Of a DNA stretch of 64,000 bases, positions 43,481-53,177 are shown one piece after another (positions within the stretch are counted from its first letter, which is position 1; each line of letters begins with the position of its first letter). The notes under the pieces were generated by a model. The model was not told the DNA's origin, searched no databases, and worked only from the letters and a program-made list of their open reading frames with translations. The position numbers and the translations under genes were made by a program. Origin of the DNA: Aselliscus stoliczkanus (Eukaryota; Chordata; Mammalia; Chiroptera; Hipposideridae); NCBI GenBank assembly GCA_033961575.1, contig CM066730.1, forward strand, positions 156,081,523 through 156,145,522. Reading direction: 5' to 3'.

Positions 43481-45140
43481 GAGATAGAATCTGAGAGGAG
43501 AAATGGATGTTGGTTTCCAGAGGAACTTCAGTCCTTCCCATATTTCCAAAGGAGTCGCAGACCAGAAGCCCCAGCCCCTGCAGGGGCACACTACTGCCTG
43601 TTTCTTTGATCTTTTCCAATGTCACTGAGAAGTTGGTTACAGCTCTCTGCCACTTCAGGGGCAAGCTGACCAAGGATGGGAACTCTGTCTGATAGAGGTC
43701 AGGGAAAAGCTGTTACGTTTTAGAAAGTGTGAATACAGGGAGGTGGAAATGCAGGTGGGGAAGGTCTCTTTCTATCCTGAGCTCACCTGGGATGAGGCAT
43801 GTTCAGAAAAGGGATTGGGGGGTATGTGTGGATGGAAGGGTATTGAGGGCTGGCTGGGGGACATCTGTGGATATCACCTGGGTGGAAAAGCGTCATTAGG
43901 AAGATGAGAGCGGGTCCACTAGCTTTGCTTTAGGGAAGGGGCAATTCTCTCTTTCATTTGGGTTCCTGTTTCAGTCCTGGGAAATTGATGGGGGAGGAGA
44001 TCTGCAAGGAGGTGTTTTTAGGGTCCACCTTGTATCATCTGTGTTAGGCTGGATGACACAAAAGGAATGGGGCACGATTATGCCCAGGTTAGCATGGGGC
44101 TTCAGAGAATGCAAAGTGGTCTTGGTGTGTTGAAGGTCCCGCTGTCCCACTGATGGCTCGACAGTGACAGGGCCACCACCTGCAGCAGTAATGGAGCACT
44201 GAGGCAGCTGAGGTGGGGTTCCCCTCTCCCCTGACCGCCCACGAGAGTCCTCCCCAAGGATGGGTCAGCGTGGAAGGCAAGAAACTGCTCCCTCCACACC
44301 GCCCAAGGAAGAAGGATGCTTCTTAAGTTAAGGACCTCAGGTCACATCTAGGGTTTGTGGGTGTGCTCTTTCTTCTCATTTCGGTTCCCTGAAGGAGATA
44401 GGAGAGGGGCATGGTGAGGGCTTCTCTGACATGAGAGAAGGTTGAATTCTCTGCTTTTGTTTCTCTCCCCTCTTCCCCAGCTGGACTGTTGTCCTAATAA
44501 GGTGTTGTGGAGGGTGCAGCCTGCTCAGCCTGGGGACAGACTTTGGGGCTGTTGCTCTCTCTTACTGTCTGTTTCTCTGTGTTTTTTCTCTACTTGTCTT
44601 GGGCGGCAGGAATAAGATGGGCCTGGAGCTGGTCTTGCCCGAGCAGTGAGGTCTGAGATGAATTTGGGGAAGTTTAGGAAAGAGGTTCTTTGGGGCCCAG
44701 CCGGCATGCTGGGTTGGGACCGGAGACCAGCCAATAAGAAGGCTCCGACCCTCTGTTATTCCTCGGTGGGGCTCTTTCCCTATGGACCTTTTAGGAGGAG
44801 GCAGGTGGCTGGGCCAAGGCGGGATCTGGACATTCTGGGACTGGCCCAGATGCTATCCTAGCAATTCAGCGTCAGTAGCATTCATCACACAGCCCCAACC
44901 CAGTGGTGGTAGAGGGTGCTGGGAGCCTCAGGGACCTCGGGAAGCAGGATCCTTGGCCCTCATATTGGTGCCCTCCATGGTGCATATTGGCTGCCACTTC
45001 AGGGGTGTGGCTTGTTCCTTTGGCTCAGTGGGCAACGAAGGCCTTAGTGACAGATATCACTGATGGGACCAGATCATAATATGGGGGAAACGGCAGATGT
45101 TAATGTGGCAGCTGGGAGGATGTTTTTGGCACATGTGTCA
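43481..45140. other. Unique sequence, no gene recognised
   Basis: GC-moderate unique DNA; no gene, RNA or repeat recognised. Confidence 0.42.
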
Positions 45141-45144
45141 CTCA

Positions 45145-45330
45145 TGGGATGCCCAGGCTGCTTGGGGTCCAGTCTCACCTATGTCACTGACTAGCTACGT
45201 AACCTCATCCTCTCAGTGCCTCAGTTTCTCCACCTGAAAAATGGATAGAAGGTTGCGGTAAGGGTTAAGTGAGCTAATGCATGTGAAGCACTTGGCACAG
45301 TGCCCGGCACATAGGAGACACTCAGCCCAC
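45145..45330 (+). mobile_element. MIR SINE, sense
   Basis: 'tgactagctacgtaacctca', 'agtgcctcagtttctccacc', 'gggttaagtgagctaatgca', 'cacttggcacagtgcccggc'. Confidence 0.92.
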
Positions 45331-45714
45331 AGTCCCTCCTGCTCCAAGGTGTTTCTGTGTCCTCTCAGACACTAGAAGTCCTGTCGTAGCAGATGGGCGT
45401 CAGAGCCATGGAAATGCCCCCTGTTGCGGTGACTGTAAACTCCTTTGCACCCCACAGGCTTGGGGGTCTAGGAAAATACTACTTAATTTTTTTTTCTTTT
45501 GCAGAACAATGAAGCCACACAAATGGATAGGACTCGCCCTCAGCATTTTCCCATTTCAGTAGAATCAGCAAAAAGTGATTACATCCTATTATAAACATGT
45601 ACCACACAAATGAAAAAAATGAACACTACAGAAGAGTATAGGATTTTTCCACCTTGGGTGGCTGTTGGCAATTTTGTGAGTTACTTTCTATGGTTATGTA
45701 AACATATATAGCAT

Positions 45715-45718
<4 letters not shown>

Positions 45719-45786
<68 letters not shown>
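45719..45786. repeat. (TC)n microsatellite
   Basis: About 34 pure TC units, the longest dinucleotide tract here. Polypurine/polypyrimidine asymmetry allows triplex (H-DNA) formation. Confidence 0.97.
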
Positions 45787-45788
<2 letters not shown>

Positions 45789-45799
45789 TCTTCTTTCTC

Positions 45800-46440
45800 C
45801 CTATCTCTTTTTCAGAGGGGGAATCATACTACATTCCTGTTACTGACATTGCTTGGTAATCTGCCTTCCCCCCTCTTGTTATTGTGCCAGGCACACGCCT
45901 CCCTCTGTCAGTTCATATAGTTCTATCAGAATCCCCCACCTCCATCATATCTTGCAGTTCTCAGAAGATTCAGGGCATGAAAAGGGACAAATGATATTCT
46001 AACAGCCCCAAAGGAGACTCTTAAAAAGGAGGCACTTTTACAAAAACATTAAAAAAAATTATTTCCCTTAGTTAAAACACTAACGTATCTTTGAAAAAAA
46101 AAAAAAAACTTGAGAAAGTCACATATACTTCATAACCTGACTACCCAGATATAATTGCTGTTAATATTTTGAAATAGTTCTTTCTAGCCTTTTATTCTAT
46201 GTCCACAGTGTGCGTGTGTGTGCGCATGGGTGTATTTAAATAAAATTAGAATCACACTAGAACATTTTCAATTTAAGTTTTCTATTTAATATTATTTTAT
46301 AGATATTTCTCTCGTCACCATCTATGGCCTAACTATGTGGTAGCTGAGAACATAAGGCCCAACTTTTCCCAAACAGAAGATTCAATAAAGAGTTTCGGGG
46401 CCAACTTGAGTATATAAATATTTAGAGAAATCATTGAATG
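45800..46440 (-). mobile_element. Old L1M 3' fragments, antisense
   Basis: 'gggggaatcatactacattc', 'cccagatataattgctgtta', 'tagttctttctagcctttta', 'aaatagtt' and 'agatatttctctcgtcacca' resemble antisense L1ME-class 3' sequence. Highly diverged; piece boundaries are uncertain. Confidence 0.55.
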
Positions 46441-46461
46441 CTTACTCATAATTTTAATTTA

Positions 46462-46498
46462 TACAAGACCAGTGCTCTAACCCCTGAGCTATGGAGAC
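46462..46498 (-). pseudogene. tRNA-Thr(TGT) 5'-half fragment
   Basis: The minus strand corresponds to nucleotides 1-37 of mammalian tRNA-Thr(TGT) with one apparent mismatch at position 2. The D-arm ATAGCTCAGGGGTTAGAGCA and the 5' anticodon stem plus loop CTGGTCTTGTA are intact. Similarity stops inside the anticodon loop; the 3' half, T-arm and acceptor end are missing, so it cannot make a tRNA. No A-tail follows. It fits the 'tailless retropseudogene' class of truncated tRNA copies, and could alternatively be the head of an old SINE. Confidence 0.72.
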
Positions 46499-46622
46499 TA
46501 CTGCTTATTTATAAATGTAGGTACCCAAAGATATGTAAAACCACATATAACATGAAGCACGTTAAATGTAGAAAGATTAGTTTTTCTTTCACTTTCTCAT
46601 TTTACATGGACTGTCCCCATAG

Positions 46623-46747
46623 ATTTTTTTTTCTTTTTTTTTTTTTTTTGAGGGCAGTGTCACTGGCCCTCATATGTGGGACCTGAACCGGGGCGCTGGC
46701 TTGCTTAACCACCATGCCACTTGGCGCGGCACTCGCGCCGCCCCCGC
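46623..46747 (-). mobile_element. Short head-only tRNA SINE with deleted anticodon arm
   Basis: Minus strand: a CpG-rich 5' end GGGGGCGGCGCGAGTGCC, then GCGCCAAGTGGCATGGTGGTT, a B box-like GGTTCAGGTCCC, GCCCTC and poly-A. The stretch corresponding to 'gctggcttgggaagccagc' is largely deleted. Target duplication CCCCATAG lies at 46615-46622 and 46748-46755. Confidence 0.9.
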
Positions 46748-46859
46748 CCCCATAGTTTGGATATCTATGCTTTCATCATCCCCGAAGCTGCTGTCTGACT
46801 CACCCGCTGTAGCTGTGGGTCCTCAGCACAGCGTTGCCATTTGAGTCTAACTTGTTCGA

Positions 46860-47335
46860 GATTGAGATGCAACACTTTTACAATCTGTGTACGGATGTTG
46901 TCTCGCAATTGAATGCCAAGACACAAGTACTTACTTGCATAACATTAGGACAGTCTTTTTATTTGCCCCATAAGTGTGTATTAGTATTAGTGATCTCTCC
47001 AACATAACCACTTACTGTATTGCTTTTAAAAGTGATCTTTAAAAGCTTGTTTACAATGACAGCCAACACTTGCAATTGTGAGGTTGTAACCCTCAGAGTA
47101 ATTACTAATCCCTGTTAAATTTCTTTGCTTCCGTTTTGCCAGTTCTGGCAGGTGACCTCTTTACACATCCCAAACTAGCATTGATTGAGGTCAGGGAGGG
47201 CTAATGCGATTTCCCCAAACAGCACTTTGTTGTTTAAAATAAAGTAACTAAGAGACAGCGCACTTAACAGGAGACCCTTGGTAAGAACTTGAATTTAAAG
47301 AGGTTTTCTCTCTTCTAAAGGGAAAAAATCCTCAT
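46860..47335. other. Possible conserved non-coding element
   Basis: A 470-bp unique AT-rich block with 'gttgtctcgcaattgaatgc', 'tgaggttgtaaccctcagag', 'taattactaatccctgttaa' and 'gggctaatgcgatttcccca'. An ATTA-type core and CpGs are retained, and L1 debris flanks it on both sides without invading it. Candidate only. Confidence 0.32.
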
Positions 47336-47339
47336 GTTA

Positions 47340-47660
47340 TCCTTGGATATGTGATTTTTTTTTTTTTTAAGACAAGATTAATGGAAGCATGGTTTTACAT
47401 CTTTTGGCTGTGCCCTAACTTATTTAATCATTTCTCTATTGTTGGACAGTTCAATTATTCCTACTTTTTATGCTATTATAAATAACAAGCCACATCTTTG
47501 TACTTATATCTCTGGGCACATTACAGATTACTTCCTTGGGACAAATTCCCACAGGGTCAAATGGTGTGGATATTTTTAAGGGTCTTGATACATGGTGCCA
47601 AATTGCCCTTCAGGAGGTTTGTGTCAATTTATAATCCCATCAGCAGAATGGAGATGGGCG
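47340..47660 (-). mobile_element. L1M 3' fragment, antisense
   Basis: 'cttttggctgtgccctaact', 'caattattcctactttttat', 'cacagggtcaaatggtgtgg', 'ccaaattgcccttcaggagg' give antisense L1 ORF2 end and 3' UTR. Confidence 0.8.
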
Positions 47661-47759
47661 CTTTATAATAAACATGTAACACTTCTGAAATTGATGGGAA
47701 AAGTGCTTCTCCCTAAACTCGTTGAGCTTTGTGTAGTCGTAATTTATTGGAGGTATAGG

Positions 47760-47920
47760 AGTCCTTAGAACTCACCTAGTGATTTCCCAATGGGCTTGCA
47801 TGTCTCTAGTGATGGGAAACTCCTTAGCTCAAGAGGACCTTTTCCAGGATTGGATGGTTTTGGTGCTAGCCTGCCTTTAGTACAGCCCAAATCTGCTTCT
47901 CTATAATTGTCACAATTAAG
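47760..47920 (-). mobile_element. CR1/L3-type LINE fragment (tentative)
   Basis: 'tgcatgtctctagtgatggg', 'aaactccttagctcaagagg' and 'agtacagcccaaatctgctt' resemble antisense CR1/L3. Old and divergent. Confidence 0.5.
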
Positions 47921-48109
47921 TAGATGATTCTGTACTCTATTATTATGTGCCTGGCCTACCTCTATGTTAGGCATAGCTACTTGTTGAAATGGGGGAAAGG
48001 GAAATTGAGTGTAATGAGTACCAATTCTGGTGCCAGGCACCACACCAGGTACAACTCCATGAAGCTAGGGTTATTGTCCCATATTTTATTTATTGTTTTG
48101 ATGTGCTAC

Positions 48110-48190
48110 TTTTTAAGTTAAATTTGTTGGGGTGACATTGGTTAGTAAAATTACATAGGTTTTAAGCATACAATTCTATAATACATCAGA
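48110..48190 (-). mobile_element. L1 3'-terminal stub, antisense
   Basis: 'gttggggtgacattggttag', 'taaaattacataggttttaa' and 'gcatacaattctataataca' are the extreme 3' end of an L1, 5'-truncated to about 80 bp. Confidence 0.82.
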
Positions 48191-50040
48191 AGCCTGGAGT
48201 GCAGTGGATATGACCTCAATTTGCTGAACATGGCCCCTCTGCCACGGCCTGAGCCAGGCTTTCACCACTGACTCTGCTGCCGGGTATGACTCTGCAGCAG
48301 GTATGTCTTCTCCAAGCCATCATGCCACCTCCTCCCCAACAAACTTCATTAGCAGCAAGAATTCAGGGCATCCCTCTAGGCTTTTGTGCAGCCTGATCAT
48401 CCACAGCAGTAAAAAGCCTCGGTTCTAGCTTGCTCTAGCCTACACTGTTCTGCCAGTCTAAACACAAGAAGGATGCAGAAGGCTTTCTCTTGACTTTTGA
48501 TGCATTTTCAGAAATTTATTTCCAAGTCTCTGCTACTCTCTGCAGGAAAAAACAAACAAACAAACAAACAAACAAACAAACAAACAAACAAACACAAAAC
48601 CAAACCATGCAGATGCTTGAAAGCAGCTGCTACAGGTAAGGAGGAAGGGGCTTTAGCCCACAGGTGAACTCTGGTCCAGGATTAGAGAGAATTTCTCTTG
48701 TATCCATCAATTCTCAACCTCAGGGACTTGCTCCTCTTATATCTGGGTGCCTTGTAGAAATTTCCGTTCCTAGGGATTATTTCCTACCTCTTTTATGAAT
48801 ACCCTTGGCTTTCATTGCTCTGTGGATATCATTGTGGCTTTACTGCTTCTCTTTCTGGTGTTTCTTTCCAGACTCTTTCAGGAGCCTTCCCACCACCCCA
48901 GGGAGAGAAACTCTAACTCATATTACCTTTTATTAGTCTGAGCACCAGGCTGCCTCCCTGTCTCAGTGCTTCCCAGGGGTCCCTCTGAAGCTTGATCAGC
49001 ACCAACACTCCACCATGCCTGTAAATACTTCTTTCAGCCATCTGAGAGCACATGACTCTCTAAGCTGCCCTGCCTTTCCATCACCCATCCCCCCATACAC
49101 ATAGCCTTTGGCTCCTGCACCTACCCCTAAATACCCTTTTTAATCTCTTCGCTCCAATTCCTCCATATATGACTGTGGCCAGCTCCTAGAATGGCTTATT
49201 GGATGGGCTGCCTTTGAGTCAGGTGTTTCCTTCTCAACTATTAGCTGTGGCCCGGTGGTGATGGGGTCATGTGGTTGACCCTATTCACATGTGGCTGGTC
49301 CCACTTAGTAGGGACCATGGCAGGCTGATAATGATGGATACCTTCAGTAAGGAAACAAAGGCCAGTTGTGCTCTCCAGACCCTACTCAACCCATCCATGG
49401 CACATGCCTGGGTCCCATCCCCTTCTTACTCATGGGGACAGGATCTTGACACTTCAGTGCTCCCAAGATGGGAAGGTAGGAGAGCTGAGCACCTATCTGC
49501 CCATTCAGAAGGATCAGGTCCTCTCCAGCCCTCAGGGTAAAGGTGGGCACAGGAAGGAGTGATTTGGGAGACTGAGTAACGTCAGCCCTGCAGACAGGGC
49601 CTTCCTGGTAGGCTCTTGCAGTGTCTATCCAGAATATCTGCAAAGGCTCAATGCCCGGTTTAGTCCTGAAAACTGGAGCTGCCTACTGGGAGGCTTGGAC
49701 AGAAGGGCTAACTTACGGAATGGAGTTTAAGAAGTGGTGACTGTGCGGTTTGCTGAGTGGGGTTGGGTTGAAGAGCTGATAACCCATCTCCTCTTGCTGA
49801 CTTCTCAAGTAGAGATGTGTGATATAGAGCGTAAGCGAGTCCCTACCACATTCCTTACTTCCTATTAACCATCTCCTCCTGTAGAGGATCCAAGGCAGAT
49901 CCCAGCCCTCAGAGCAGCTGAATGGGAACTCCACGTGGGCTGGTGGAATAGGACATCCAAGTCTTCCCTTGTCCCAAACCTGGTTCCGCTGTAGAATTCA
50001 CATGGCTGTTGGAATAGTCTACATATTTCTGAGATATTCT
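48191..50040. other. Unique sequence with a (CAAA)n tract
   Basis: No gene recognised. A CAAA microsatellite (about 12 units) lies at 48546-48595, resembling a SINE A-rich tail but without a recognisable SINE head in front. Confidence 0.45.
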
Positions 50041-50044
50041 CAAA

Positions 50045-50190
50045 ATGTAGTGTGTACAGTGGAGAAAGTCTTGGTCTAAGAAACAATGACATGGGTTCTA
50101 GCCCCAGATCTTCCAACTTGCTGTGTGATCTTGGGCAAGTGCCTTCCCCTCTCTGGGAAAATTGAGGATGAGATAATCCGTAAGAACAGG
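50045..50190 (+). mobile_element. MIR SINE fragment, sense
   Basis: 'atgacatgggttctagcccc', 'ctgtgtgatcttgggcaagt', 'gccttcccctctctggg'. Confidence 0.85.
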
Positions 50191-50194
50191 ACTA

Positions 50195-50395
50195 GCTCTT
50201 AAGTAATCATCATCACCATCACAACATCACTAGTGTTTATGGAATGTTTCTATGTGCTCTGGGATTTACCTGCATTATTTCATTGAATCCTATAATTGTC
50301 TGTCATTCTTTTTCAGAAGAGGAGATGAGGGCTCAGAGATGTTGACAACACGTTCAGGATCACACAGCTAGGAAATGATGAAGCTTTTCCGACCC
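50195..50395 (-). mobile_element. MIR SINE, antisense
   Basis: 'tttctatgtgctctgggatt', 'tttcagaagaggagatgagg', 'caggatcacacagctaggaa'. Directly abuts a sense MIR, giving a head-to-head pair. Confidence 0.85.
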
Positions 50396-50399
50396 CAGA

Positions 50400-50935
50400 G
50401 ACTTGGTGGGCCCTTCCACAGGAAGAGGCCTGCAGACCGGGGATCTCTCCTTCTCAGAAGCATCGATAGATTTTGAGACTGCTCTCAGGGCCCCAGTGCA
50501 TTTCCCCGTCCCTTACAGTGGGATAGAGTCAGCATGTTTGATGAAATTCGGGAGGCTTCGAATCGTCTTACCCCGTCTAAGGTAATGGATAGTCTGCAGC
50601 CCTGACAGTCAGACAGCACACTGTCCCGGACTGCATTTATGTCCTTTAAATGTCAAAGCTACATCAGGTCCTATTTCTTTCACTGGGAGGCCCTGCATCC
50701 CAGAAACTGCAGTCAGATCAGAATTTTTCCAGACAGCACTTTCTTCATAACATCTCCAACATATGAAATGGCCCTTTCACCGCATGCAGGCGCCGGGGAT
50801 TTTTTCTTAAATTAAGAATTTGATACATTCCTTCAGTTCCCCTCCAGGGGTTACAGAGAGCAGGAAAGTGATGCCTGGTGCTAATGTGCAGGTGTGGTTA
50901 TGCATTTTGAAGGAGACGTAGACCATCTCTAGGAA
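50400..50935. other. Possible conserved non-coding element or exon-like block
   Basis: Unique sequence with retained CpGs ('gaaattcgggaggcttcgaa', 'atcgtcttaccccgtctaag'). A 60-codon frame at 50403-50585 ends beside a GTAATG that could be a splice donor, but no homologous protein is recognised. Further right, 'cttaaattaagaatttgata' is AT-rich. I favour non-coding. Confidence 0.28.
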
Positions 50936-51059
50936 AAAAAAACGTCCCCAAATGACCCTCAGTTCTCGGCGAGAAATGCCAGCTTGTATAAGTGCTGAAG
51001 GGCTTTGTGTCCCCTGGATATTTAAAGCCTGTCGGTTTGAGGGTCAAATGACAAAGTTG

Positions 51060-51063
<4 letters not shown>

Positions 51064-51105
<42 letters not shown>
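51064..51105. repeat. (TG)n microsatellite
   Basis: About 21 TG units. Confidence 0.96.
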
Positions 51106-51109
<4 letters not shown>

Positions 51110-52169
51110 TGGGGGGCACAGATGGCACTGGGACTGATTTATTCTTTAAAAAAATTAAAAAAAAACATTTTTATTAAAATATAGCTAACATACAACATTA
51201 TATTACGTTCAGGGGTACATCATAGTTATTCAACATTTATATACTTTTATGAAGTGATCACCATGATAAGTCTAACAGCCATCTGACAGCATACCATGCT
51301 ATCACAATATTATTGACTATATTCCCTATGCTGTGTGTTACATCACCATGACTATTTTGTAACTACCAGTTTGTACTTCTTAATCCCTTCACCGTTTTTC
51401 ACCCTGCTCCAACTCCCCTCCCATCTATCACCGCAACAAATCTAGTATCATTCTGACACTATTCATAGTGACTACAATACTATTGACTATATTCCTTATG
51501 CTGTACCCCACATCCCCATGACTACTGTGTAACAATGAATTTGTGTTTCTTAATCCCCTCCCCTTTTTCACTCATCCCCAAACCCTCTCCCATCTGGCAA
51601 CCATCAAAATGTTCTCTGCATCTATGAGTTTGTTTCTGATTTGTTTGTTTATTTTGTTCTTTAGATTCCACATAGTGAAATCACATTGCATCTGTCTTTC
51701 TCTGACACTCCACTCAGCATAGTAACTTCCATGCTGCCGCAGATGGCAAGAACTCATTCCCTTCCATGGCTGAGCAATATTCCACTGTATATATGTACTG
51801 CCTCCTCTTTATCCATTCATCCATCTATGGACACCCAGGCTGCCTCCACATCTTGGCTATTGTAAACAACGCTGCAGTGAACATATGGGTGCACATGTCC
51901 CCTTGAAGTAGTGTTTTGGGTTGTGTAAGATAAATACCCTGAAATGGGATTTGTGGGTCCTTCTTTGTCTCTTGTTATAGCCTTTGCTTTAAAGTCTATT
52001 TTGTCTGGTATAAGTCTTGCTATCCCAGCCTTTTTTTGGTGTTTTCATTTCCATTTTAATGAAATATCTTTTTCCATCCCTTTACTTTTAGTTTGTGTGT
52101 GTCTTTCAATCTGGAGGCAGCATATGTAAGGGTATGTTTTCTTATCCATTCAGTGCTCCTATGTCTTTT

Positions 52170-52363
52170 TAAAATTTTTTAAAAATTTATTTATTTATTT
52201 ATTTATTTATTTATTCATTTATTTATTAAGCTGAGCCATCCTGCCACCTGTTGGCAGCTCAGCAGCTGCTCAGCTCAGGCCCGGAATCCAACCGGCAACC
52301 CTGTTGCTCAGAGCTCACACTCTTGACTGACCTCTTAAGCAACTGAGCCACTTGGCCGGCCCC
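52170..52363 (-). mobile_element. tRNA-derived SINE of a second family, nested in HAL1
   Basis: Minus strand GGGGCCGGCCAAGTGGCTCA, B box GGTTGGATTCC, a body with 'cagctgctgagctgccaaca' and an AAAT-rich tail (the ATTT tract at 52189-52228). The body differs from both other SINE forms here. A perfect 14-bp target duplication CTCCTATGTCTTTT at 52156-52169 and 52364-52377 shows insertion after HAL1. Confidence 0.94.
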
Positions 52364-52450
52364 CTCCTATGTCTTTTGAGTGGAGAATTTAATCCATTTA
52401 CATTGAAAATAATTGTTGATAGATATGTAGCTATTGCCATTTTATGAGTA

Positions 52451-53177
52451 TTATTCATAATTTTTATTTTTTTTTCTTTTTTCCATGGCCTGCAAAGTTT
52501 CTGTTGAGAAATCAGCTGATAATCTTACGGGAGCTCTCTTATAAGTTACTAGTTGCCTTTCTTTTGCTGCTTTTAGGATCTTCTCTTTTTGTCTTAAATA
52601 ACCTTTGCCATTCTATTATAATTATAATGTGTCTTGGGGTAGGCCTGCTTGGGTTAATCTCATTTGGGACTCTCTGTGCTTTCTGGAGTTGTATGTCTAT
52701 TTCTTTTTCCAGGTTAGGAAAGTTTTCAGTCATTATTTCTTCAGATAGGTTCTCCATCTCTTGCTTTCTCTCTTCTCCTTCTTGTACCCCCTATGATGTG
52801 AATATTGTTATGCTGGGTGTTGTCCCAGAGGTCTCTTAAACTACCCTCATTTTTTTTTGGATCCTTTTTTCTTTTTGCTGTTCTAATTGGGTGTTTTCTC
52901 CTACCTTGTCTTCCAAATAGCTGATTCGATCCTCTGCTTCATCTAGTCGGCTGGTGATTCCTTCCAGTGCATTTTTAATTTCAGTTATTGTATTCTTCAC
53001 TTCTGACTGGTTCTTTTTTTATGGTTTCTATGTCCTCTTTTTATGCTTGCTATCTCTGTGCTGAAGTTCTTACTAAGTTCCTTGAACATCCTTATAACCA
53101 TTGTTTTGAACTCTGTCTCTGGCAGTTTGCCTCCATTTCATTAGTTCTTTTTCTGGAGTTTTCTCCTGTTCTTTCAT
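52451..53177 (-). pseudogene. HAL1 ORF1 (L1 ORF1p-like RNA-binding protein), decayed
   Basis: The frame opens with MKEQEKTPEKEL, passes through a coiled-coil segment (LEGITSRLDEAEDRISYLED) and the RRM/C-terminal core (ENFPNLEKEIDIQLQKAQRV, then PTPRHIII), and ends in a C-terminal segment with RLSADFSTETLQA before a stop at 52453. These are L1 ORF1p landmarks, where the family forms trimers and binds RNA. The remnant is broken: in-frame stops occur in the N-terminal half, and a frameshift falls near 52610-52625, just after the RHIII motif. Total length is not a multiple of three. L1 ORF1p is usually near 340 residues; this HAL1 form would be about 240. Confidence 0.85.

Noticed and set aside
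48546..48595. CAAA tract as a SINE tail
   Set aside because: No SINE head or B box lies upstream, so it is left as a plain microsatellite.
52170..52363. ATTT repeat as an independent microsatellite
   Set aside because: It is the A-rich tail of the nested SINE, inside its target duplication.
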